Of a DNA stretch of 64,000 bases, positions 11,372-22,800 are shown in pieces. The DNA comes from Laguncularia racemosa (Eukaryota > Streptophyta > Magnoliopsida > Myrtales > Combretaceae). Below the pieces are notes generated by a model. The model saw only the letters and a list, made by a program, of their open reading frames with translations. It had not been told where the DNA came from and did no database searches. Position numbers and translations under genes: made by a program. The stretch is from the NCBI GenBank assembly GCA_037954665.1, contig JBBMOL010000136.1:1116001-1180000 (forward strand), in the 5' to 3' direction. Every line of letters begins with the position of its first letter. Positions within the stretch are counted from its first letter, which is position 1.

Positions 11372-11379
11372 TTTCTAAC

Positions 11380-12127
11380 ATGGTATGACTGCACAAGCTA
11401 TCAGTATGCTGGGCCTATTTATTTTAGAGTGCAACTGAGAAATCCAAGTATAGGAGCGATGATTTTTTGTGTGAAATTTGTTTGCTAGGTATTAATTAAT
11501 TAATTATACATGTCATAATTGAGCAGAAAATTCTGCTCCCAGAAAATATTATTATTAGTTCTTCTCATCGATTTATATAACCATGCCAATTTTATTTCAC
11601 CTGGGAGACATTATTTATTAAAAAAGTCATACGGACGTACGCATATCTATAACATACATTATTGGTACATAACACCATGTCAGGCATTTCGTATGAAGAA
11701 TATACATTAGAAGTGGTTGAAAGAAGTTATTGCAGTGCATATGAAAACTTCATCGCCCTCAACCCACACGACAAGAGGTATGACTCACATCCAACTATAC
11801 ATGTCATTCGCAGCCAACTTATGCCCTACTCGGTTCATTTTCAGGCTTGGAATAGATCTTGAGAGGGAAAACCATCAAACTATCATTTGTTATATACAAA
11901 AATGAAGATGGGACTTCAACCCATCTACCAAGTATTCATAAGAGTGACAAAGTACTACTACAAGAATAGCCCTTACTTACTTGAAAATATGCCTTGAAAG
12001 GGAAAACTATCATTTGTTATATACAAAATGAATATGGACTTCAATGCAACTACGAAGTATTCATAACAGTGTCCAGTACAACTACAAGAATAACCTTACA
12101 TGCTAGTACAAGCGATGGGGATTTGCT
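11380..12127. other. Intergenic / 3' flank of the hydrolase gene
   Basis: No convincing gene. Contains a local duplication at 11861-12098 that is likely in the 3' untranslated region of the hydrolase on the minus strand. Confidence 0.5.
11861..12098. repeat. Direct duplication of about 105-115 bp in the hydrolase 3' flank
   Basis: Copy 1 at 11861-11976 and copy 2 at 11996-12098 share CTATCATTTGTTATATACAA, then GACTTCAA, GTATTCATAA and CTACAAGAATA in the same order with small indels. Confidence 0.75.
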
Positions 12128-15100
12128 TTATTCATCTTTCAGTGCAAGTTCCAGTTTTTTCCTGTGTCCAACTTGTACAAGCAATGTGAGAAGAGCCTCA
12201 CAAACTTGAGATGCACTAGGTTCAGATGGATCATCTTTTAGTGATGAATAAACCATCCAAGCATGGTCTAACTTGCGTGTTGGTCGTACCACAACGGAAC
12301 CAGGGACTTCTGCATCACAGCATGTCACAAGTCCATCACTCTTCTCTCCATACCTGACTTGTAGCAGCTGAGCACATGCAGCCATTGCAGCACTGAGGGG
12401 CATTACTACTGGGACTTTAGCAGCTTGATTGGAAGCAACTAAGGAGGGGAGTTCAGCATGAGCAACATGAGATAAGGAAGCAATAACTGCAGGAGAAATG
12501 CTGGCTTCTGTGTGCAATGAAACAACTGGAAGTTCTTTGGGTAACTGGTACCTTCTCAGAAAATCCTTCCTCCTCTCATAAGTTAGATCTTCCAGAGCTT
12601 GCATGTCTCCCTTCAGAAGAGCAACAACACACATTTCATCTCTTAATGCTATAGCCATTATCCAGACAGACAGAAGCCCACTAAATAGGGGAATCAAGAA
12701 CTTTTTTGTTCAGCTCATAATTGCTCTGCCACCTAAACTATAACAACTGAAGGATTATCCTATTTCCACCTGAGTTCACAGGAAAAAACTCCCTGAAAAA
12801 CTTACAGATGTTTTCATTTTTAATCTGATAGTTCTGAGCAAAAAAAGGCATAAACTTAACTTTCGTATATTATTTAGGATATTACATACTATCAGATCTC
12901 CATATTCATTTGAAGAGCAGAATTCTTCTGAGCAGCTGCATATTAGTCTTCTTAGAGCGAACCACTCTGACGTAAAATTTATTTTTCTATTCCCATCCCT
13001 CTTCTATGATCTAATTATCTAAAGATAGAACAATAAAATCACATTCTCAACAGTTTGTAATCTTATTTAGTTTTCAAAGGGAAAAATGTATGAACGTCCA
13101 CTGCATTCAGAAACAAGAAAAGGGGGTAAAAAAGTTACTTCTATGAAGCATCATATTGTGGCAAGTTAAGCTCTTCAAAATACCATGTAAGCGATACTGA
13201 ATTTCAATTTGGGGGCAGAGCCTAGATGGATGTCTCTTAGTCTTTGAAGCAAATAATCATAGGACAAAGCTTTTAGTGCATCCCATTGATGAACCTTATC
13301 AATGCTGTATCCCAGCCTTCCTTGCTGGTAAAGACAAATTTGTTGTTTTATATATGTATAGTATACTCTATGCCATAAATAGCACATCTATGGCCCAAAA
13401 AGGGGAAAAGTGAACAATGAAAGCACATCATACCTTGATCACCTTACGGATAAGGATTTCCATCACTTTTCTCAAATTAACATAATCGCCAAGCTGCCCT
13501 TCTCGAAGTATGTCAGAAGCTACAGGTGTACCACCATATGGACACTGTGCAACTGCCAAGCCAGCAACCTTGTCTTTCAAATCAGGCCAGTACAATGATA
13601 AAGCAGCAGCAGAATCTATCCCGCCTTTGCTATGTCCAAGAAGCATGACATGCTTCTTGGTAGCCCAATAGATTTCCTCAATATACTCTTTAATCTCTGT
13701 AGCATTTTTTTCAACAGAAGCCTGCCACAGCAAATTACTTAAAAGGTCCAGGGATATACCATATGCATTACTGTGCATTCAATCAATTGATGGAAAACTG
13801 CCTATACCTCACTGTGAATCTTGGCAATATGACAAGCCAGGCCCATCTTTGAAAAGCTTGATTTTGTTTTGACAAAATACATTGGTCCATGATTACTAAA
13901 GAGACCTGCAAAAGACATTAAGGACAAAACATTAGAAGACTTCCCAGTGCCAATCAAGAAGTAGACAGATATCAATATTTAAACCAAACAACGGATTGTC
14001 CATATCAAGCTTCTGAAGTCAGTTGAGTAGAGGCCTCTAGACAGTTAGTAAATGAAAAATGATGAGATAGCACTTTCATCTTCAGCCAATGCCAGAATAA
14101 TTCTACCATAGATTTTTAGTCAATCCTTAAAACGATCACTGATGAATGAATAAACCCATATATGTATATGGCTATGTAACATGTGATGCTAGTATCCACC
14201 TATATGCCAACACTTCAGCTATGGTATGGCAAAAGATTTTGACAGAAGTTCTTTCCACATGGAATGAAGAGGATGGAGTGTAAATAGGCTTTCCATACTC
14301 TCAGGATCAATCATAACCTTCAGACATCCATAAAATAAGAACCAACATTAGAAGACATGATCTATCAATCTCAGGGAATCGTTTTTTAGGTAAATGACAC
14401 TCAAGGAACCTTTTTTTAAAAATATGAAACTTAAGGCATCTTAGCCTACCAACTATTCTGAAATGATGATTCTCCCTAGAAGTACAACACCATATGTATA
14501 AAGAACAAAGAACTTGTTATAACAGATTAGAGAGAATCCAATGGTCTTAACCTGTGAGAAGTAAAAAGACCTGAAATTACCGGGTGTAAAAAAATTAAAA
14601 AGGACCTTTTACAAGTACACAAAGGAATTACAAAACAAGAAGGTTATGTACCCTTCAGCATGAGCAGGTATCTTCACTTCTTCATTTCAGAATATATTAT
14701 ATACAGTGTCAAGAGATCTCAGTCCCATTTAAATCAAGAAAGAATTGCATTGAAATGCCAGACAGAATCTTTACCTGGTACTAACAAGTAAACCATAGAT
14801 GATGGCAACCTGTGTACACCATGCCTAACAGAGAGGAAAATAAAGCAACCAGTAACTCCATCATCCATAACCAAAATTGGCAGATAAACACACCATAAGA
14901 TTCTCAACAGCGACCATACCTGATCTCATCTAGAATTTTCATAAAGTCCTCAGTTCCATCCTTAACAGGAGGAATTTCTGGATCACGCAGCATCCAACCA
15001 ATATCATCAGCAGAACCCCGAACTGTCCTCCTTGCACGTTCAATAAGCCTAAAGGAACTCATCAAATGAAACTGGCTAATAAAAGAAAGTTTATGTGCAA

Positions 15101-17293
15101 AGCTAATACATATATGTTTTACAGGCCAGCAACACAAATAACGGAGAGCATCCATGAACTGCATAGCTAAACAAGTACTCACCCCTGAAACAAGGAAATC
15201 CCATGCTGGCTTGAGGAATTAGAAACGAGTGAATGTGAATTAATATTTACCGATGAACTTCCTGCAGAGGACCTTGTCATTCCATCAGGTGCAGGAGCAT
15301 GAGAACTTGAAGATGATTCATAAGATGTTGAAACTTCGCTTAAAAAATGATGATTACTGGACACTGACCGCCCATTTTCACCAGAAGTAAAAGTTACAAG
15401 TTCCTGCTCTTGAGGAAAAGAGTTTCCATAATCAACTGCAGAGCAAAAATCTGTTAGATAAACACTCAGTATGTACAGAATGGACCATATAGGTGAAAGC
15501 AGCATGTTCGAGTTATATATGAACACAAGAAAATGGTAGTAGCTAAAGTATCTAAGCAATGTGATGGAATGTACTCAGTCTACTATTTATATAATATGTT
15601 AAAAGTAACATACATATGAAGCTACAAATACAAGGAAGATGATTCTATCAGCATCAAGGCAGAAAACATATAAAGGTTGGACACTTCTCAGCCAATGAGA
15701 CAAATTTGAAAAAAAAAATGAAAATGGTGTCCCCATGTGGAAAGAATCATGTTGAAACTCCATTCAGAGAAAAACCGCAACCTAGCACTGATTCTGAAGC
15801 ATCTAAAATTTGCCAAACCATATTTCACAGTGTGTAAGGGGAAAATTTAACAGATTAACTGCATTACTCGATCTTTTGCCAAACATATTGTCTATTACAT
15901 AAAGAGCCAGAACTTTGTGATGATTTTGCTTCATTTCAAAAAAGTTTAGTCAGCAAGCTTTGTTTATCTTGGAAAGATCAACTCATGCGTAACATATTCA
16001 AAGCATAGGAAGCAAATGAATTTTTTCCTAATTTCTTCCCATTAGATCCATCCATTGCATGAAGGGCAAGAAATCCATGTAATCTTTTTGTTTTCCTTGG
16101 GAAGAAGGAAGGGGAGGGGGGTGGGGGTTGGGGCAGGGTTGAGAGGGAGAGAGAAACCAAGTTTTTACCACAAAATAAATCTATAAATATGTACATGATC
16201 AAACCACATTTTGACGATGCTCACCAGAATGATCTGAGAAACAGCCAGTTATATATGAAGTAGTGTGGGCAAGAAGAGAAGCAGCTTCATTCAGCGATGG
16301 CATGGAGGTAAAAAGCTGGGGTAAGACTCCATCATATTCATATGTCAAGCGAGAGCTCTGTGCCTAAAAAAAAAAAAAAAGCAGCTGTTTCAAGACCTGT
16401 AGCTCAAAATTACTGCCTCTTCTTCTCACAATGAATTGATCAGCAAAGCAAATTCACATAAGATATTTTTTGTCCTATTTTATAATATCATTTACATCTG
16501 GAGCAATAAGAGGCAAAACAAATTGAGACACCTTCATGTACTTGCTCATCTGGAAAATTTCATGTTCTGATATGTTAGGTTTGGTCCAACTGCTTCCTTT
16601 TCTTCAGTGACAGAAACATTACCATATTGTCCAATCAATTTTCGTGTTATCAATATCCGGTGGCGGCTGGACTTTGCAAATATGGTGTCATGTGCATACT
16701 AATATTTTACAAATCTTAGGGGCCCACAGTGAATGCGCATGCAAACTTCCACCCACACATTCATATAGAAAGGGAATAATAAATAGAAAGGAAGTGTCCA
16801 ATGTGACACTCAATGAAATATTCTTGCCCACATAATGTGATGGGGAAAAATAAAAGAAATTGATATCAGCATCTTATAAATAAGCTGGCCAACCTGAATG
16901 TCCACTTCCATAGAAATTGGTTATCAATGGCATTTGCCAATAATAGGAAGTGATAGCGCAAATCATCATGCATTAAGTAGCAATTATGCCACTATTTAAC
17001 CATGTGAAAGCAAAAGCATCACATGCTCATGCATTATGCAGCTCAAGCAAAGTGCAAGAAAGAAGAAGGGAAAAGGAACTTAGCAGAAATCAGGTTTCCA
17101 TACTCACAATTAGTCGAGAGTTTGATTCCCCCCTTTCAGCTGTTTCAGTTTCGGCATCCATATAAACACCAATCTCTAACAAAAGAAAAAAAGGCATTAC
17201 CACTACATAGATAATACACACTATATAAGCTAGATGTTGGAAACAAAATACACACCGTAAGTCATGAAGAATTTTGTTGAGTTCTATGCTCAT
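12128..17293 (-). CDS. Alpha/beta-hydrolase superfamily (lipase-like) protein, spliced
   Basis: A multi-exon gene; all the mapped internal introns are GT-AG and phases join. Exons from 5' to 3': 17108-17173 or 17175, 16225-16363, 15183-15435, 14920-15048, 14775-14824, 13808-13905, 13434-13721, 12128-12610 (stop TAA at 12128-12130). The exon at 13434-13721 has the nucleophile elbow GHSKGG; the last exon has RKLDHAWMVYSSL, whose histidine is the likely catalytic base. Before the elbow are LVPGLFSNHGPMYFV (oxyanion-loop region) and a serine-rich linker. About 500 residues plus a first exon. The start is uncertain: an ATG at 17293 (MSIELNKILHDLR) is a candidate, but its splice to 17175 is not clear. 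Substrate unknown. I recall similar uncharacterised Arabidopsis alpha/beta-hydrolase proteins. Confidence 0.85.
16364..17107 (-). other. Large intron near the 5' end of the hydrolase gene
   Basis: 744 bp between the exon ending CGACTAATT|GTGAGT (donor at 17107) and the acceptor TTTTTAG|GCACAG at 16364. The acceptor is preceded by an unusually pure T run (15 A on the plus strand, 16366-16380) as polypyrimidine tract. The reading phase is 0 on both sides. Confidence 0.7.
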
Positions 17294-17319
17294 TACTGAA
17301 CCAGTACATATATACATAT

Positions 17320-17716
17320 ATATGTAGGGGCAGATGGTAAATTGAACTATTAGGAAGTTGGATTAACAATATTAAAATTAATATTAAAAATACTCGTAAA
17401 AAAATATTTACTTATTATTATAATCATATGCATCTTATATACATAAAAATAAATGTGTCCTTAACACAATCTAATATTAAATAAAAAATAAATTTAAATT
17501 TTTTTACGTAACAATTACTAGTACTTAATATACTTCATAAAAGGTTAAAAAAATAAACTTTCTAACACTTCATTAGGCATATTTATTAATTAAAATGTCA
17601 CTGTCAATTTATAAAAATGGAATTAAGACGTAAAACTCATATAAGTTTTACTGATAACAAAAATAAATTATAAGTATTTAAATAAAAAATTATAAGTAGA
17701 ATGAAAATAACAATAT
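17320..17716. other. AT-rich intergenic upstream of the hydrolase
   Basis: Very AT-rich with no gene. The presumed promoter of the hydrolase lies here or just inside 17300; TATATATA-type runs at 17307-17322 are too low in complexity to call a specific box. Confidence 0.4.
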
Positions 17717-18030
17717 TGTTGAAAATCTTCTAAAGTTAGTATTCAGATTCTAAAGAATGAATAAGGAAAGCGTATGGCTAATTGACAGCCATATAATCTG
17801 AATAATTTATAGTTAATTGACAGCTACAGAATCTAGTCTTATGGGCTGTAATTTGATATTATTTTCTTTTCTTAATTTAGTCTTCTTTCCTTTATTAGAT
17901 TAAGGAAAATGGGTTGTATATTACTGTTGTGCTAGTATATATGTACAACTCTTGTATCATTTTTTTGGAGAGAGAGAGAATTTAGAAAATATTAAATTCT
18001 CTACATCATTTTTACATGGTATCAGAGCCA
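17717..18030 (+). repeat. Isolated Copia-type LTR with adjacent primer-binding site
   Basis: The segment runs from TGTTGAAAAT (17717) to TTTTTACA (18016), about 300 bp with TG...CA ends, and is followed at once by TGGTATCAGAGCCA (18017-18030), an exact initiator-Met primer-binding site. A TATA-like TAGTATATATG lies near 17933. No gag follows; the downstream DNA is AT-rich and unrelated, so this is the 5' end of an element whose body has been lost. Confidence 0.7.
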
Positions 18031-18116
18031 CGCTCTGAAATACCTATAAATGACATAGTATTATATAATTTCTTTATATTGACTTTTCAAAATTATTTCA
18101 TTAATAATAATATAAC

Positions 18117-18160
18117 ATATATATATATATATGTGTGTGTGTGTGCGTGCGTGTGTGTGT
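18117..18160. repeat. (AT)n(GT)n microsatellite
   Basis: About 16 bp of AT followed by GT with GC interruptions. Confidence 0.9.
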
Positions 18161-18737
18161 TTTCAATATAAGTAATTAAACAATTAATTATTTAATAATA
18201 TTTATTCTTTTTCATAATATTAATAGTAAAATAAATGTTAATACTTTAAGTAATATAAATTACTATTATTTATTAATGTTTTATGAAATATGATCGAAAT
18301 ATTTATAATATTGAATATAATTATTACTTATTGTAAAAGTGTGTGTTGAAAATTTATTTAGCCAACTATCATCTTTTCTATTAATAAAGTTTGATTTTAC
18401 TAGTTCTAATGGGAAAAAAAAATGAAAATCATTTAATAAGAGACAAATAATGAATTTAACTTGAAAAAGTAAAAACGACTAATGAAAATCGAACCCATGA
18501 CCTTGAATATATAAAAAAAAATATTTAACCACTTAGTCCTGTTAAATTTTATGATGTCATTTACACTTAAAGAAATTAATACAATACATATTTTTTACTT
18601 TTAAAATAAAATTAATTAATTAATTCTTTCATGAGCTTGGGGGCCGAGGTTTGCCCCTATATATATATGTATATATGTATGTATACACACGTAGGTTACC
18701 CAAAAAAAAGTAGGATAAGGATCAATATCTCTCTCTT
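18161..18737. other. AT-rich intergenic, no gene seen
   Basis: No conserved reading frame. A TCGAACCCATGACC word at about 18489 resembles a pol III B box in reverse orientation, but no A box or tRNA-like body could be drawn around it. Confidence 0.4.
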
Positions 18738-19081
18738 TGATACACATCCATGAGTAATACGACTCCTGCATGTGTTATGGCAGGTGTTCCGGGCTTAGTT
18801 AGCTGCTATGCTGCTATTTGTTTGCAATGTTTTAACTGATAATTAACAAGTTAGTTTGTCAGTTGATATTATGGATAGAACTCTCTATAAGTTTCTAGAG
18901 AGTTGGCAGCTGTTTTCAAGTTCTATAAATAGTCTAGTAGTATAGTTAAGAAGCGAGTTTCGGAACTTGTTAAAAAGAATAAACCCTAGCAGATTTGCAA
19001 AAGGGTGATCTAATTGTACAAATTTCGTTCCATATTAATAAAATTGCTTGTTTTTCATGAGCTTGATCCGTGGCCCTACCA
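18738..19081 (+). repeat. 5' LTR of the 18.7-29.6 kb Ty3 element
   Basis: 344 bp, begins TGATACACATCC, ends CCCTACCA, and aligns along its length with 29236-29582. It includes AGTTCTATAAATAGTC at about 18920, a good TATA box, and AATAAA words downstream. Confidence 0.85.
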
Positions 19082-19083
19082 GT

Positions 19084-19102
19084 TTGGTGCTGTCTGCAGG
19101 TT
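19084..19102 (+). other. Primer-binding site of the Ty3 element
   Basis: TTGGTGCTGTCTGCAGG follows the LTR by two or three bases. This is not the initiator-Met type; I do not assign the tRNA. Confidence 0.5.
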
Positions 19103-19128
19103 TCTCCGCCATCAAATTGCAGGTGCAT

Positions 19129-19934
19129 CATGATGCGGATGGAGTCACAAATGGAAGTGGTTGAACAATCAGTGAAGAACTTGACTGAAATCATTCAACA
19201 TAACAGTGATTAATTCGAGGAAGGTGTAGCTTCAATTGAGTCTAGTGTGCTTGCACTCTCAAATATGTTCCAGAAATTTCTGACTGATTAGAATGTGAGG
19301 CATTTGGCGAAGGACAAGGCTGACTCTTCAGGCAATCAAAAAAAAAAAAAAAGTCTTAACGAGGCTCAGCAATTGCATCAAACGATGATATGGATGTTGA
19401 CAATGACTGTCAAATTGATGTCTCATGTGTAATTCTTCCATATTTTGACGGAACTGATCCTGTGAACCGGATTGCTTGAGCTGAGCAATTTTTCGAGTTG
19501 AATGGTATTAGACCTGAGCATAAGGTGTTGACGGCATTTGTGTACATTCAAGGAAAAACAGTCTCATAGATAAATGCAATTCGATGAAGGAATCTGCATC
19601 TGACTTGGGAGATGCAGGTCAGAGAGATAATGACCAGGTATGCCAGTCAAAATGGCCTGCAATCCATTTGTTCAGTTAACAATTCTTAAGGAACAGTCCA
19701 CTTTTGAACTTTATCCGGATGAATTTGATGCTTTGATAGCACAAGTACCTCCTATGCCTGAAGAACAGATATTAGGTTATTTTTTAGGAGGTTTAGATGA
19801 TGATAGTGCAGACATTGAAACCTTGCACTTATTGCTAAAGCAATTATGGCATGTTTACTCCATTCCCCTCTTACTCCTTATAAGGCCCCTATTGTATTGT
19901 TCACTTGGTGGTAATCAAAATTCTTAAGGAATTG
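19129..19934 (+). pseudogene. gag of the Ty3 element, decayed
   Basis: The frame starting ATGCGGATGGAGTCACAAATG is broken by several stops. Readable landmarks are ILPYFDGTDPVNRIA, AEQFFELNGIRPEHKVLTA, YIQGKTVS and, after a frame change, FVQLTILKEQSTFELYPDEF with ILGYFLGGL (19640-19927). This is the standard retrotransposon gag layout, with the tryptophan-rich middle region lost to stop codons. The protein cannot be made from this copy. Confidence 0.75.
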
Positions 19935-20690
19935 CAATTCTTAGCCTATGCATCAGAATAGCAGTTATGAAATTTCTAACCTACAATTATCCCAAAAATA
20001 ACCTCAAATAATAGAAGAAAATTACAAACTTTGCCCTAAAACAAAACATCATCGTCATTATGTCATCCCGGTGCATTTGAATGGAGATAGCCTAGTCATG
20101 GAGTTGAAAGGGAGGCGCCATCGTCGCAAGGTGAATGAAGGTCCAAATCGACAAAGAGAAAAGGGGAAACTCCATAGCCCAATGTAAGCGAATTTTTGGG
20201 ATCTGTCTACTCCTAGCAGCCAGATCCGATCTACACCGATGCTCCATCAACATCGCGGCCTTCACTAGGATGTCAAGTGCCGTCGTCGCGGATCTCCATC
20301 GATGGATTAGGTGTCTAGATCTCCATCGTGGTCGTCGTCATTGGGATTAAGCATCCGAATCTCCATCGCAACCATCATCGTTGTGATTAGGCTTTCGAAT
20401 CTCCATTGGCCGTTGTCCAAATCTCGCAAGAGCTAGGTGTCTCTCCACCATCCCTTTCTTACGCGTCCATGTGGGGTTTTTTTGCATTAGAGTGGTATTT
20501 TCGTCATTCCATTTATTATTCTACCATCTATTCCCTCAAGTAAACAATGTAGTTCCAATTCCATTACACCCAAGTAATCATCATCATACCAATTCATTGC
20601 CTATCTATTCCCCAGTAATATCTATTTCATTACAGACCTATTCTATTCAACAAAGTAAACGGGCCATTAGACTTGCCCTTTGACATTGAA
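19935..20690. other. Stretch unlike gag inside the Ty3 element, possible small insertion
   Basis: The gag frame is lost here and returns after about 20750. The interval has a different composition (several GATCTCCATCG-like words at 20240-20410) and ends with CATTACAGACC...GTAAACGGGCCATTAG, a form common at the ends of plant DNA elements. I could not find a matching left terminus or a target duplication, so it remains unclassified. Confidence 0.3.
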
Positions 20691-20749
20691 AGAGAATTCC
20701 AATATTTTAGCTTTTGGAATTGAAGGATGGAATCGGTGAATACTAGCAA

Positions 20750-21582
20750 CTTGTTGCATCAAAGGTTAAAACTTTCTCTTACAATCGAAATTTGGCCATT
20801 CACAGTGGCACTCTAGTGATTCCAGCAGAATTAGAGATAGATCTTCAGTTTCCAATGATAATCAATCCAACATAAATTCGAAGGAAATTATCCAAAAACC
20901 TTCTATTGGAGCTATTGAACAAGCTAGTAATAAAGGCCATCAACAACTTTCGCATGCAGGATTTATGGAAAAAAAGCACAAAGGATTGTGCTTTAAATGT
21001 GATCAACCTTATACTCCAACTCACAGATGTATGAATAAGTCCTTGCGTGTCATGATTTTGGAAGAACCAAAGCTAATTAACTTTGGGGAAAGTGGCGATA
21101 TGTGTAGTTTGATAGCATTGCCTCATGTGATAAAATGTGGCTTGTGGTCTGAAAATCTTATGGAGCAGTCATTGTTGACTCTAAGGGGATTCATTGGCCC
21201 TACCACTATGAAATTCCGTGGTACTTGTTTTCATGTTCCAATTTCTTTTTTGGTGGACAGTGGAGCTACTTAGTTTTGTTTCCACTGCATTAGTGGAAAG
21301 GCTCTAGTTGGAAGTTTTAGCCACTGCCTCATTTTGAGCCAGATTAGATGATGGCCATTTTATCACATTTAATGGCTTATGTCTTGGTCTCAGTCTGATG
21401 GTTGATGATATGAAGTTGGTTGTGGACTGTTATGTTTTGGCATTGGAGGAAGTTGATGTCATTTTAGGGGTAGCATGGTTAGAAACATTGGGTGAAATTC
21501 GAGTAGATTGGGGAAGTTTAACTATGACAATCCCAACTTCAGAAGGCAAGACCCTTTTAGCATCTCACTGTTTACTGGATCC
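20750..21582 (+). pseudogene. gag zinc knuckle and aspartic protease of the Ty3 element
   Basis: At 20965-21273 is the CCHC-type knuckle CFKCDQPYTPTHRCMNK followed by SLRVMILEEP. The protease active site follows as FLVDSGAT at about 21250-21273, with the catalytic D-S-G intact, but a stop codon comes immediately after. The C-terminal half at 21398-21582 has VDVILGVAWLETLGEIRVDW, the typical end of Ty3 proteases. The order gag-knuckle-protease fits the strand and the LTRs. Similarity ends where the LINE begins. Confidence 0.8.
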
Positions 21583-21589
21583 TTTATTT

Positions 21590-22800
21590 GGATAAATGAA
21601 ATTTTATTGCCCCAAAATGGTTTACAACTGTGGAGTAAATTGGAGTTACATCACTAGTACAATGGATGAAATACAAAGTAGTTGGAAAGTAATTTTTCTA
21701 AATTACAATGAAGTGGCATAAGCACAGATCTGGTTTGCTATAGAACTCAAATTGGGGAGACTATTCCCAAGGTGCACTTTATTGCAAACTCTCCAGATAC
21801 AGTAAACCGCAGCAGCTAACCCCACCCTCCACATTTGGAAGGTAGTGGAGGATGAGTCTACTATTGCCATTAATAAGTTTGTAGCACCTGTCTAGTCCCT
21901 AAACGAAGTCAGACATTGAAGTCGGTCACAAACCAAACCCCAAACCTAGGAAGTGTAACTACAGCTGAAGAATAGGTGGCCGTGGTCTTCCGAGTTTTGT
22001 TGATAGAGGAAACAAGTTGTAGAGGTTGAAATTCCCCAAGCAATCAGTTTGTCAAGAGTGGATAGTTTGCCTAGTCTAGCTAACCGTAATATGAAAGAGT
22101 GCCTTGGGATTTGTTCCAGATGACTTTATACCAAGGCATAATAGTGCTCAAAGGGTTTAGAAAGGCATAACCACTTTTAATAGTGTATTCTCCAGAGCTA
22201 GAGTGGGCCCAATGGAGTCAGTTTGGGATTAAGGCATCCGGTTAGAGGGAAGGTGGGAAATGGAGGTTTGTCCACAATGGGCTATCTGGGAAACTCCATT
22301 CATTGTTTTCCATCGTAGAACATAACTTTGTTGTAGGGGGAAACCTCGAGCTTCCCATCTCTCGAGCACTAAATATGGTGTCCAAAGGGCCTATCAGGAA
22401 CCAATAATCTGTCCAAAGGGATATGGTTAGACCCTTATTGGGTTCCCATTGGAAGCTAGTGCGAACTATACTCCTTAACTTTAATAACTACTTTCAAGAC
22501 CAAGAGCAAGTAGTTGGTGCTATTGTTGACCAGAAGTTTTTCCCTTTCAGTAAAGTAGAGTGCACCCATTCTGGCCATAAGCTACTAGGGCCTTCCTAAC
22601 ACAAGTGCCACATGTGCTTGATTTGTATGGCCTTGTTCCATTGGTGTAAGCTTGGAATCCTTAAGCCTCCGCATTTCAAAGGTTTACAAACATCCACTCA
22701 GCGAACCTTTGCCTTGGATTAGATGTTCGATTTTCCACTCCATAAAAAATTCTGCAATAGTTGATCGATTCTAGTGATAATGGATATGGGCAATAAAAAG
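21590..22800 (-). pseudogene. LINE 1: C-terminal zinc-binding reverse-transcriptase region and 3' end
   Basis: Aligns in nucleotide sequence with 24500-25700 of LINE 2, including GGTTTACAAC, AGTAGTGGAGGAT-like and CACTCT-like stretches in the same order. This is the region coding for the zf-RVT domain (W..K..P..F.W then C..C....H..C) at the end of plant L1 ORF2. It is broken by many stops and I could not read a continuous domain. Confidence 0.6.

Noticed and set aside
13175..13387. Open minus-strand stretch (SIDKVHQWDALKALSYDYLL) inside the hydrolase
   Set aside because: Lies in the intron between exons 13434-13721 and 12128-12610, which join in phase and in conserved order without it. No known match; treated as intronic.
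18017..18030. tRNA-Met-like sequence
   Set aside because: Only the 3' acceptor complement is present; it is a primer-binding site, not a tRNA gene. The same holds for 39545-39560 and 54637-54648.
18480..18540. Possible tRNA-derived SINE (B-box-like TCGAACCC in reverse)
   Set aside because: No A box, no poly(A) or target duplication, no second copy in the window.
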